Assembly (NCBI GenBank): GCA_043758105.1
Contig: JAYVOF010000181.1
Span: 1-10,155, forward strand
DNA length: 10,155 nt
From: JANPPS01 sp043758105
GTDB taxonomy: Bacteria > Pseudomonadota > Alphaproteobacteria > Acetobacterales > Acetobacteraceae
Direction: 5' to 3'
Each line of letters begins with the position of its first letter. Positions within the stretch are counted from its first letter, which is position 1. The notes beneath the pieces were generated by a model. It did no database searches. It worked only from the letters and a program-made list of their open reading frames with translations, and was not told the origin of the DNA. This document shows positions 1-5,965 of this stretch, piece after piece. The position numbers were made by a program, and so were the translations under genes.

Positions 1-87
1 CAACAGCCTTGAGGTGAACAAGTCCAGGAGAACTTACAGCAAGATTAGCCCTGCGAGGGTGCATAAACTTGGTTAAACTCATTAGAA

Positions 88-276
88 ATGGACCCGCTCA
101 ACAACTGTTTCGCGCCTGGCACCGGCGCCCCTCCGCCGGAGTTCGTGGGCGGGCCCGGTATCCTCGAGCAGGCGCAATTCGCCCTCGCCCGCGTGAAACG
201 GGGCCGGTTTGCTGCTATCTGCGTGCGATGGCCGAGCTTGGCCCCGGGCCGCACCGCAGCCGCGACATCTCGGTAA
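88..276 (+). pseudogene. 5' remnant of an AAA/ATP-binding protein gene
   Basis: The first ~42 codons (about 88-213) read MDPLNNCFAPG..APPPEFVGG.GILEQAQFALARVKRGRFA. This resembles the N-terminus, just before the Walker A loop, of a family of bacterial AAA-type ATPases in which an E.VGR..ILEQ....LAR...GR segment leads into a GLRGVGKT P-loop. Here the similarity stops at about position 213: the following residues are unrelated, no P-loop appears in any frame, and the frame closes at 276. I read it as a decayed or truncated 5' fragment, possibly cut by a rearrangement. The family match is from memory of its style, not from a search. The adjacent repeats at 317-358 may mark the breakpoint. It could instead be a chance open frame. 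Confidence 0.45.
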
Positions 277-316
277 AGGTCAAGGCCAAGAGCACCAGCC
301 ACGGTTCATGCGCCAG

Positions 317-358
317 ATTATGCCGGATTTCCGTAAAACGATCTTGCCGGACTTCCGT
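317..358. repeat. Degenerate 18-bp direct repeat, period 24
   Basis: ATTATGCCGGATTTCCGT at 317-334 recurs as ATCTTGCCGGACTTCCGT at 341-358, with 15 of 18 bases matching. Short tandem repeats like this occur at the ends of some insertion elements and next to recombinase sites. No transposase or integrase gene is in the window, so this is a description and not an element call. It lies between the ATPase remnant and the methyltransferase stop codon. Confidence 0.45.
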
Positions 359-364
359 CGATAC

Positions 365-1084
365 TCAGCTCTGCCGTTCGGCCGATACCAGCAGCACCTG
401 ACCAGACCCAGGCAACAGCCGGGTAAGGCCGCGGATCGCCCTTGCCGCAGCTTGTGTGCCAACATTACGAAACTCACCCGGACCGTGGCCCGCGTTGAAA
501 GTGCTCGTGGTGATGGCCGAAAAGCCAAGGTGCCCCAGCAAGCGTCTTAACCGGCGACCGTCGTAATACATGATATGCCCCAGCAAGCCGCGGTCCACGT
601 CGTCCGGTTCATCCATGAAGTGGAGAAAATCCCATTGACCCAGCGCGAACCGAATCCGGTGCTCGAGATAGACAGCATTTGGCGTGGTGATGAGCAGCAT
701 CCCACCCGGCCGCAACGCGCGCTGGCAGGAGCGGAGCAAACGGACGGCAACCGAGAGGTCCAGATGCTCCAAAATCTCCGTGCACAGCACGATATCCGCC
801 AACCCCTCTGGGACCGAGAAGTCCGGATCACGAAAGTCTCGCTCAAGCCTCTCGATGCCGCGCGCGTCCAGCCATCCGCAGACCGTTGGACTGGAGAAGG
901 TTTGAGACAGCGGATGATCCACGACTTGCCAGCTCAGACGTGTCTCCCCGAGCTGTCCGTCGATGATGTCGAACAGCACCGGGTCCGGTTTGCCTTCGTT
1001 GAGACCCGACAGGTTCAGCACCCTAACCTGATCCAGCTTATGCCGACGGACATACCCGATGATCAGGTTGACCAAATGCCACAC
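365..1084 (-). CDS. Class I SAM-dependent methyltransferase
   Basis: A 239-aa protein of the Methyltransf_11/23 type. ADIVLCTEILEHL (residues ~96-108) is the typical post-II acidic segment. ALRPGGMLLITTPN (~123-136) is the typical post-III 'LkPGG.l.i.tPN' strand and turn, and DVDRGLLGHIMYYDGRRLRRLLGHLGF (~163-189) is the usual C-terminal 'gH..yf....l..ll...Gf' segment. The glycine-rich SAM motif I is degenerate: RVLNLSGLNEG at ~21-31 sits where V.E.GCG.G is expected. The protein looks cytosolic; the substrate is unknown, though related proteins often act in glycan, lipid or O-antigen pathways. The start is GTG (1082-1084) because a stop codon lies shortly upstream in frame and no ATG is available; the ribosome site is poor, so the N-terminus could be truncated. 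No obvious operon partner. Confidence 0.8.
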   Translation of the reverse strand: MWHLVNLIIGYVRRHKLDQVRVLNLSGLNEGKPDPVLFDIIDGQLGETRLSWQVVDHPLSQTFSSPTVCGWLDARGIERLERDFRDPDFSVPEGLADIVLCTEILEHLDLSVAVRLLRSCQRALRPGGMLLITTPNAVYLEHRIRFALGQWDFLHFMDEPDDVDRGLLGHIMYYDGRRLRRLLGHLGFSAITTSTFNAGHGPGEFRNVGTQAAARAIRGLTRLLPGSGQVLLVSAERQS

Positions 1085-1414
1085 CCGGGGCCCCCCGCTA
1101 ATGCTCCATTGTGTGCTCGGGGGTTAGCCGGCCGTGCAGTTGCCGGTCCATTTCGTCGAACGCTCGGATAACGTAGGCCTGCATGGATGTCGAATTCTGC
1201 GGGTCAGGCGGCCCGGTAACAAAACACTTTGGTGCGACATTCATCGTTGTATCATCCTGAGCCCAGGCCACAGGACCGTGCAGCATGGATTACCGTTTGG
1301 CCAGCCCCACGGTCCGCAGCGGTGGCGCGCCGGGTGCGCGAGGCCGCCGGGCGGTGTTGGGAGGGCTGACACCGCCGACATTCGAACCATACGTGCAGCC
1401 CATCTCACGCAAGA
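1085..1414. other. 330-bp region without a confident gene
   Basis: Between the methyltransferase start and the stop of the molybdoenzyme gene I see no RNA gene, repeat or clear promoter. The only candidate coding frame is a minus-strand ORF at 1098-1286 (62 codons) or, from an internal ATG, 1098-1244 (48 codons). The latter gives a protein starting MNVAPKCFVTGPPDPQN and containing AYVIRAFDEMDRQL. I do not recognise it, it has no strong ribosome site, and its downstream end stops just before the methyltransferase start. Confidence 0.5.
1098..1244 (-). CDS. Possible small hypothetical protein
   Basis: A 48-codon minus-strand frame (62 codons if started at 1286) ending about a dozen bases before the methyltransferase GTG start. 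The product is polar with one cysteine and has no signal peptide or membrane segment. The closeness to the methyltransferase would fit a two-gene unit. An AGGA lies about 10 bases before the ATG at 1244, which is wide spacing. I do not recognise the sequence and it may be non-coding. Confidence 0.2.
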   Translation of the reverse strand: MNVAPKCFVTGPPDPQNSTSMQAYVIRAFDEMDRQLHGRLTPEHTMEH

Positions 1415-2794
1415 CTACGCGAAGCGCATGCGGAAGTTCGGGATGGAGCCGTTGTTGTAGCCACCCTTGTTATAAGGCACGTGCGCCGGCTGCACGTCGC
1501 CGTTGCAGGCTGTGGTGCGGGTTTCGATGGCGTAGTCGCCGGGGAGGGGGTCGAACGGGAATTCGAAGCGGACCCAGGTGTAGCGGTTGGGCTGGGCGTC
1601 GATGATCCGCGCCGCCTGCCACGTGCCGCCGTTCACCCGGACATCCACCTGTTTTACTCCGGCCTGCGGAGCCCACGCGTAACCACGCATCGTCTGCGCG
1701 CCTGCGGGCATGACCGGCAGCTCGCCGCGGTCCAGCGGATAATTGGGTGGGATGTCCGGCTGCTTGGCAAAGACCAGCGGCACCGTCAGCATCGAGCGGG
1801 GTGGCTGCCAGGTGACGGGCTGGCCCAGCAACTGATCCGGGCGGATGAACCGAAACTCGTCACCCGGTGCTGCGACGGGCGGGGGATAGTCCGGGCCGAT
1901 CATGGTGTGGTCCGTGGTATTGAGCCGCGCCCAGAAATCATGGGACGCGATCTTCACCTCCGTCAGCCACTTGGTGCTCGCACCGCCGCACCAGCCCGGC
2001 ACGAACGCCCGCACCGGCGCGCCGTGATCCGGCAGGAGCGCGCGGCCGTTCATTTTGTAGGCGAGGCCGATATCGTCGCCGCGGTCCAGCGCCTCGCCGA
2101 TCGGGATCGGCCGGCCGGTATCGGACTCGGTATTCGGCGCCTTGCCGTCCACGCCGGACCAGAACAGCACGGCCTTCGCGTTGGGTTTGAGGCCGACCAG
2201 GCCCAGGATGTGGCTGATCGGCACATATTGCCACTCCGCCATGCCGACGCCGCCCAGGCCCCAGCCATTGCCGCTGACTTTCGTGGGCGCGTCCAGGAAG
2301 TTCTCCTGCTCCCAAAACAATGACCGACCGTTGCCCGCGCATTGCATGACGCTGATGATCGAGCGGGACGGCATGCGGAGCAGGTCCTCATAGCCGATCT
2401 CGATCGGGCGCTCGACCGCGTCCCCATGGATCTTCAAGCGCCAGAACCGCGGATCGACCCGGCGGTCCAGCTCGGGCCGGGGAGTGGGGTAGGCGTTGCG
2501 GATGTAGAAATCGGACAGCGGGCTGACATAGGTGTCGAAATTCCACCAGGCGCCGCCCTGGTTGGTGGGATTGAGGTCCGTTAGTAGGCCCACGTCCTTC
2601 ACGAACGACGGATGGATGCGGGATGGGCCGCGCCCGGCTTGGCCGATCGTGAGCCTGGCGTCCGGCTCGAACCGGGCTTCCCCGCCCCGGGCCCCGGTGC
2701 CTGCGAGGGCCGCGCCGCTCAGGGCGCCCACGAAGAATTTACGCCGCGCCAGCGGCAACAGGTCGGCCATCACGTCGGGAAGGCTGCTGCTCAT
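1415..2794 (-). CDS. Sulfite oxidase-family molybdopterin oxidoreductase (SoxC/SorA-like), Tat-exported
   Basis: A 459-aa periplasmic molybdoenzyme. The N-terminus has a twin-arginine-type signal: ARRKFF (~16-21) followed by a small-residue stretch to about residue 35. The Moco domain follows: RPIEIGYEDLLRMPSRSI.SVMQCAGNGRS (~129-158) carries the molybdenum-ligating Cys152 and the nearby Arg157, and LPDHGAPVRAFVPGWCGGASTKWL (~254-277) is the family's HG.P.R...PG..G...KWL cofactor/substrate segment. The C-terminal third, including YAWAP...V..VDVRVNGG.WQ.A, is the Ig-like Mo-co dimerisation domain. The family oxidises sulfite or sulfur bound to a carrier and usually passes electrons to a cytochrome c; no SoxD/SorB-like cytochrome or other sox gene lies nearby, so substrate and partner are open. 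Divergent from the DUF347 gene. The ATG at 2794 has only a weak ribosome site, but upstream sequence gives no better start and this start includes the whole Tat signal. Confidence 0.85.
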   Translation of the reverse strand: MSSSLPDVMADLLPLARRKFFVGALSGAALAGTGARGGEARFEPDARLTIGQAGRGPSRIHPSFVKDVGLLTDLNPTNQGGAWWNFDTYVSPLSDFYIRNAYPTPRPELDRRVDPRFWRLKIHGDAVERPIEIGYEDLLRMPSRSIISVMQCAGNGRSLFWEQENFLDAPTKVSGNGWGLGGVGMAEWQYVPISHILGLVGLKPNAKAVLFWSGVDGKAPNTESDTGRPIPIGEALDRGDDIGLAYKMNGRALLPDHGAPVRAFVPGWCGGASTKWLTEVKIASHDFWARLNTTDHTMIGPDYPPPVAAPGDEFRFIRPDQLLGQPVTWQPPRSMLTVPLVFAKQPDIPPNYPLDRGELPVMPAGAQTMRGYAWAPQAGVKQVDVRVNGGTWQAARIIDAQPNRYTWVRFEFPFDPLPGDYAIETRTTACNGDVQPAHVPYNKGGYNNGSIPNFRMRFA

Positions 2795-2869
2795 CGGGCT
2801 GGTCCATGGTTGGCGCGCCTACGGTTGCCGGCATCCGGCTATGCGCAATCGCCACCGCCCACGCAAGGA

Positions 2870-2891
2870 CAAACCGGTGGCAAACCAGTGG
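2870..2891. repeat. Tandem 11-bp repeat in divergent intergenic region
   Basis: CAAACCGGTGG (2870-2880) is followed directly by CAAACCAGTGG (2881-2891), 10 of 11 bases matching with no gap. It sits in the 132-bp region between the divergent molybdoenzyme and DUF347 genes, 36-57 bases before the ATG of the latter. A repeat of one helical turn in a shared promoter region suggests a regulator binding site. No promoter hexamers could be assigned with confidence. Confidence 0.4.
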
Positions 2892-2926
2892 GCTTCGTTC
2901 GGCGTTCCATTAAGTGGAGGTCATCG

Positions 2927-3673
2927 ATGAACCGAGTCGTGAGCAAAGTGCCGGAGGTGACGCTTGCCTTTTGGCTGATCAAAATCGCCGCCACCACTCT
3001 GGGTGAGACTGCGGGTGATGCGGTGACCATGACGTTGAAGCTCGGCTACTTGATCGGCACCATCATCTTTGCCGCGCTGTTCATCGGCGGGGTGGCGGCG
3101 CAAATTTCCGCCCGGCGCTTCCACCCGTTCCTCTATTGGGCCGTGATCGTCGCCACCACGACCGCCGGGACGACGCTCGCGGATTTCTTCGACCGCTCGC
3201 TCGGCATCGGCTATGTCGGCGGCTCTACTACGCTGTTTCTGCTGCTGATCGCGACATTGGTCCTGTGGTATCGCACGCTGGGCACCGTCTCGGTGGATAG
3301 CGTGACCACGAAGCCGGCGGAGATGTTCTATTGGGCGACCATCATGTTCTCGCAGACGCTCGGCACCGCACTCGGCGACTTTCTGGCCGACACCGGAGGG
3401 CTCGGGTATGAGGGCGGGGCCATCGTGTTCGCCGCCGGGCTCGCGGTTGTGGCCGGGCTGTATTATTTCACCGCGGCGTCCCGCACCGTGCTGTTCTGGG
3501 CCGCGTTCATCCTGACCCGTCCGCTGGGGGCGACGGTGGGTGACTTACTCGACAAGCCGCTGGCCAATGGCGGCCTGGCGCTGGGCCGGTTCGACGCGTC
3601 CGCGGTGCTGCTGGTCCTAATGGTCGCTGCTATCCTGGTGTTCCCGCAGCGCGCCGGGCGTTACCCCGCCTAA
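2927..3673 (+). CDS. DUF347 / COG4705-type repeat membrane protein
   Basis: A 248-aa inner-membrane protein of about eight hydrophobic segments built from four copies of the DUF347 repeat. Each copy begins with a short polar signature: KIAATTLGETAGDAV (~14-28), IVATTTAGTTLADFFDRSLGIGY (~72-94), IMFSQTLGTALGDFLADTGGLGY (~130-152) and FILTRPLGATVGDLLDKP (~185-202). The conserved core is T.GxxxGD/AD: a Thr or Ser before a Gly, then an acidic residue inside the membrane, a pattern suggesting a substrate or ion path. The function of the family is not established to my knowledge. The ATG at 2927 is chosen because GTGGAGG lies 6 bases upstream and the protein then begins just before the first repeat; the frame is open further upstream but without repeat or signal. 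Its TAA overlaps the stop codon of the convergent HxlR gene. Confidence 0.85.
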   Translation: MNRVVSKVPEVTLAFWLIKIAATTLGETAGDAVTMTLKLGYLIGTIIFAALFIGGVAAQISARRFHPFLYWAVIVATTTAGTTLADFFDRSLGIGYVGGSTTLFLLLIATLVLWYRTLGTVSVDSVTTKPAEMFYWATIMFSQTLGTALGDFLADTGGLGYEGGAIVFAAGLAVVAGLYYFTAASRTVLFWAAFILTRPLGATVGDLLDKPLANGGLALGRFDASAVLLVLMVAAILVFPQRAGRYPA

Positions 3674-4131
3674 TCCGAATCAGGCTGGCCTGCGTCAGTC
3701 ACCAGCCCAACCTCCGTGCGCCGGAGCGGGCGGCCGTCCTGGTTCCGAACGCACACAGGGGCCACGTTCTGCCCCGTCTTGGCTTCGATCATGCGCGAAA
3801 CCGGTGCGCCCGGCACCGCCAGCCAGCGGTTGCCGTATTGCAGCATGGCCCCCACGACCGTCACCAAATCGTCGCCCATCGGCGTGAGGACGTATTCCTC
3901 CCGCCGCCCGCCCTCGATAATGGGCCGCCGGAACAGCACGCCGCCCTCCACCAGCCTTTTCAATCGAACGGTCAACGCGTTGCGGGAAATGCCCAGGCGC
4001 TGCTGGAAATCGTCGAAGCGGGTCACCCCTAAAAGGGCGTCACGGATGACGAGCAAACTCCACCACTCCCCCACCAGGTCGAGGGTGCGGGCGATCGGGC
4101 AATCGGCCTCCGAGAAATCTTTGCGCTTCAT
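3670..4131 (-). CDS. HxlR-family winged-helix transcriptional regulator
   Basis: A 153-aa DNA-binding protein. Residues ~8-100 match the HxlR fold: C11 in the SEADCPIARTLDLVGEWWSLLVIRDAL segment, then RFDDFQQRLGISRNALTVRLKRLVEGGVLFRRP (recognition helix) and REEYVLTPMGDDL (wing). The near-N-terminal Cys is the residue used for redox or electrophile sensing in several HxlR proteins. About 50 residues beyond the usual ~110-aa domain form a C-terminal extension with one further Cys. It is convergent with the DUF347 gene and divergent from the small secreted protein at 4210; HxlR regulators commonly control a divergent neighbour. No Shine-Dalgarno precedes the ATG, while a TATATC about six bases upstream with TTCAAT 17 bases before it would place transcription start at or next to the ATG, so a leaderless mRNA is possible. 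Confidence 0.9.
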   Translation of the reverse strand: MKRKDFSEADCPIARTLDLVGEWWSLLVIRDALLGVTRFDDFQQRLGISRNALTVRLKRLVEGGVLFRRPIIEGGRREEYVLTPMGDDLVTVVGAMLQYGNRWLAVPGAPVSRMIEAKTGQNVAPVCVRNQDGRPLRRTEVGLVTDAGQPDSD

Positions 4132-4169
4132 GTGAAAGATATACGACAGGGGGTTGCGAAATTGAACCT

Positions 4170-4179
4170 CTGATATCAG
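4170..4179. promoter_or_regulatory. Candidate operator palindrome CTGATATCAG
   Basis: A perfect 10-bp palindrome near the middle of the 78-bp region between the divergent HxlR gene and the small secreted-protein gene. HxlR proteins bind as dimers to short palindromes in such regions, so this is the most likely operator seen by eye. It is flanked by TTGAAC at 4162-4167 and again at 4188-4193, a direct repeat bracketing the palindrome. Confidence 0.4.
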
Positions 4180-4209
4180 TTGCCTCTTTGAACTTTTAAG
4201 GAGGCTAAC

Positions 4210-4506
4210 ATGAAATTCGTTCGCAAGTTCGGTTTGGCTATGGCCGTGAGCATGGCCCTCGGAATGCCGGCGCTGGCGCAGAACGCGCCATTATCGTCAG
4301 CGGTCGGGCAGTGGGTGTATAGCCCGCAAGGCGATAAGATCGGCAGCGTGCGTCGCCTCACCGCCGATGGTCAGGTCGAGGTCATGGTGGGCAGTTATTT
4401 TCAGCCCGGCAGCCATGTCGAGACCGTGCCGGCACGAGCGTTTTCGCTGGCGGAGGGCCGGGTGACGCTGCAGCCGGCGACGCTGCAGGCGGCGTTGCAT
4501 CGCTAA
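4210..4506 (+). CDS. Small secreted protein, PRC-barrel-like
   Basis: A 98-aa protein with a clear Sec signal peptide: basic MKFVRKFG, hydrophobic core to ~20, and ALA (21-23) before a predicted cleavage. The mature ~75 residues contain QWVYSPQGDKIGSVRRLTADGQVEVMVG, resembling the start of a PRC-barrel-type beta fold (v.d..G..iG.V..v..dg), followed by ETVPARAFSLAEGRVTLQ. It is likely periplasmic; the precise role is unknown. A strong AAGGAGG (about 4198-4204) sits 5 bases before the ATG, which fixes the start. It is divergent from the HxlR regulator, its probable controller, and convergent with the ANTAR regulator. Confidence 0.75.
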   Translation: MKFVRKFGLAMAVSMALGMPALAQNAPLSSAVGQWVYSPQGDKIGSVRRLTADGQVEVMVGSYFQPGSHVETVPARAFSLAEGRVTLQPATLQAALHR

Positions 4507-4537
4507 CCGCGTCAGGGATGTGGTGCGGCAGTCGCGA

Positions 4538-5809
4538 TTACTGCACCAGCGCCTGCATGCCGCGCTCCAGGTGGTCCGTCAGACGGTCGAAATGGCCGAG
4601 TAACACCTCGCTCAGCTCCGCCACGGCGGTCTGGCCAGGTGCCGTGCCGGCGGACGCCATGGCCGATTGGAATGCGGTCCAGCTTTCCTCGGTCGCACTC
4701 AGCTCCCGCCGGATGTCGGCGTTGCTGAGCGGCAGCGCGGCGAGATAGGCCAGGCCCTCCACCAGCTCCGCCCGAGTGCGATCGAGCGCCGGGCGGGGTT
4801 GGTGGAGGAGGGTGCCGAGCAGCGCCTCTTTGGCAAAGCGCTGAGACAGCATGCGCTGGCGTCCGGCGACGTTGATCACGTGTAGGGCGGCGGCGAAGCC
4901 CGCGACCTCCAGATTGGCGGTGAGATGCTCGGCTTTCAGCAGCACTTCCTCAGCCAGCCGGTCCATCTCCGCCAGTGCCGCTAGGGCCGGCGGGCGCTGT
5001 AGCGCGGCGCGCAGCGCGGTCCAGGGCGTGACCACCGCGTCCAGCAAGTCGCCGAACGTCGGGCGGGACAGGCTGCGGGTCAGGATATCCAGAATATGGT
5101 CGATCTGCGCCATGCTGTCGTTGAACAGGCCCTCCGTATCGGCCGATCGTGTGGGATGCCCGAGGGCGGCGCAACGCAGCGCCTGAAGCTTCACGAGCCG
5201 CTGCGACAGCATGCGCAGCTGCCCGGCGCGGTTTATCGCCTCCGCATAGCGCGCCGATTCGATGACCCGCTGCGACACCTGGCCGATCCGTTGTTTGGTA
5301 TCCATCGCCGCCCGGCGTAGCGCGCGGAACGCCTCTTCTTCACGGAGCTGGCGCGCGCCCATGAGGATACCGTTGGCGCGGTCCACCAGGGTCCGCTCGG
5401 CAAAGCGCTGGTTCATTTCCGCCAGTTCGTCCCGCATGAGCTGATCCCGGCGGAACCGGGCCTGCGCCAGATGGATGACGGAGCGGAGCCGGTTCGCGCT
5501 GTAACCGTTCACCACATAGGCATGCACCCCGGCCCGGGTCGCCTCCTCGATCTTGGCCGCATCGGGATCCATGGTGAACAGCACGATCGGGCGCGGCGCG
5601 GTGGTGGTCACGCTGGAGATGCTTGCAAAAAGGGCAGAGACGGGCATATCTTTGCACAGCACAACCAAATCCGGCGCGGTTTGCATCACCGCGTGCAACA
5701 ATTTTGTGCAATCTGGCAGGTCAATCACGGTCAAACCGACAGATGCCAAATCTTGGTGCAGATTGGGCGAGCCGGTGGCGTGATCGGTAGCGGCCAAGGC
5801 GGACAACAT
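4538..5809 (-). CDS. Nitrate-sensing ANTAR antiterminator: pseudo-receiver + ANTAR + two PilJ domains
   Basis: A 423-aa soluble regulator. Residues 1-118 form a CheY-like/NasT-like receiver fold whose phospho-Asp position is Cys52 (VVLCKDMP where D.xMP is expected), and the N-terminal acidic pair is missing, so it should not be phosphorylated. Residues ~130-186 are an ANTAR RNA-binding domain: RTLVDRANGILMGARQLREEEAFRALRRAAMD. The C-terminal half holds two PilJ/NarX-like P-box modules: INRAGQLRMLSQR (192-204) with TPWTALRAALQ (261-271), and INVAGRQRMLSQR (312-324) with ESWTAFQSAM (375-384). By alignment to NarX, Arg199 and Arg319 are the likely nitrate contacts. No membrane segments. ANTAR proteins bind twin hairpins in leader RNAs; two such hairpins lie in the divergent leader at 5902-5965. 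Inferred job: sense cytoplasmic nitrate and release expression of the genes at 5997 and 6582. Ribosome site is weak (GAGAG). Known relatives NasR (NIT-ANTAR) and NasT (REC-ANTAR) are arranged differently. Confidence 0.9.
   Translation of the reverse strand: MLSALAATDHATGSPNLHQDLASVGLTVIDLPDCTKLLHAVMQTAPDLVVLCKDMPVSALFASISSVTTTAPRPIVLFTMDPDAAKIEEATRAGVHAYVVNGYSANRLRSVIHLAQARFRRDQLMRDELAEMNQRFAERTLVDRANGILMGARQLREEEAFRALRRAAMDTKQRIGQVSQRVIESARYAEAINRAGQLRMLSQRLVKLQALRCAALGHPTRSADTEGLFNDSMAQIDHILDILTRSLSRPTFGDLLDAVVTPWTALRAALQRPPALAALAEMDRLAEEVLLKAEHLTANLEVAGFAAALHVINVAGRQRMLSQRFAKEALLGTLLHQPRPALDRTRAELVEGLAYLAALPLSNADIRRELSATEESWTAFQSAMASAGTAPGQTAVAELSEVLLGHFDRLTDHLERGMQALVQ
5744..5760 (+). promoter_or_regulatory. 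Weak NtrC-like enhancer site
   Basis: TGCCAAATCTTGGTGCA has the 17-bp layout of the NtrC consensus TGCACC-N5-GGTGCA, with a perfect right half and three of six matches in the left half. It lies inside the 5' end of the ANTAR regulator gene, about 140-155 bases before the predicted sigma-54 transcription start, near the usual enhancer distance. A single imperfect site is weak evidence. Confidence 0.25.
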
Positions 5810-5872
5810 GGGGTGGCTCTCTCACGCTATTGTCATGATGCCATGCACAAACCGAACCATCCGGCATCGCAC

Positions 5873-5889
5873 TGGCACGCAGAATGCAT
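5873..5889 (+). promoter_or_regulatory. Sigma-54 (RpoN) promoter for the nitrate operon
   Basis: TGGCACG (5873-5879), four bases, then ATGCAT (5884-5889). This matches the -24/-12 consensus TGGCACG-N4-TTGCA at all but one of its key bases, with the required ten bases between GG (5874-5875) and GC (5886-5887). Transcription would start near 5899, three bases before the first ANTAR hairpin. Sigma-54 with NtrC is the usual driver of nitrate-assimilation operons, for example Klebsiella nasF, which fits the genes downstream. Confidence 0.7.
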
Positions 5890-5901
5890 TGTCCGGGTCG
5901 A

Positions 5902-5919
5902 GGTCACAATGGCGTGGCC
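5902..5919 (+). promoter_or_regulatory. ANTAR target hairpin P1
   Basis: GGTCAC-AATGGC-GTGGCC: a six-base-pair stem (one G-U pair) closing a six-base loop with A at position 1 and G at position 4, the two loop bases conserved in RNA targets of ANTAR proteins. It is located right at the predicted 5' end of the transcript. CCG at 5893-5895 and CGG at 5920-5922 could extend the stem across a bulge. Confidence 0.7.
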
Positions 5920-5945
5920 CGGCAATGCTTCCGCACTGCGCGTCA

Positions 5946-5965
5946 TGTCCACACCGGCGTGGACA
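5946..5965 (+). promoter_or_regulatory. ANTAR target hairpin P2
   Basis: TGTCCAC-ACCGGC-GTGGACA: a perfect seven-base-pair stem with a six-base loop that again has A1 and G4. Together with P1, 26 bases upstream, it makes the two-hairpin motif bound by ANTAR proteins. The two hairpins share the 13-base pattern CACA-NN-GGCGTGG spanning loop and stem (5905-5917 and 5950-5962). The 3' arm can pair instead with sequence next to the start codon at 5997. Confidence 0.75.

Noticed and set aside
575..1171. A 198-codon plus-strand frame opposite the methyltransferase
   Set aside because: No recognisable motif and no ribosome site, while the minus strand carries clear methyltransferase motifs.
1481..2323. 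A 280-codon plus-strand frame inside the molybdoenzyme gene
   Set aside because: Antisense shadow in GC-rich DNA; low-complexity Arg/Ala/His composition and no domain, against a well-conserved minus-strand enzyme.
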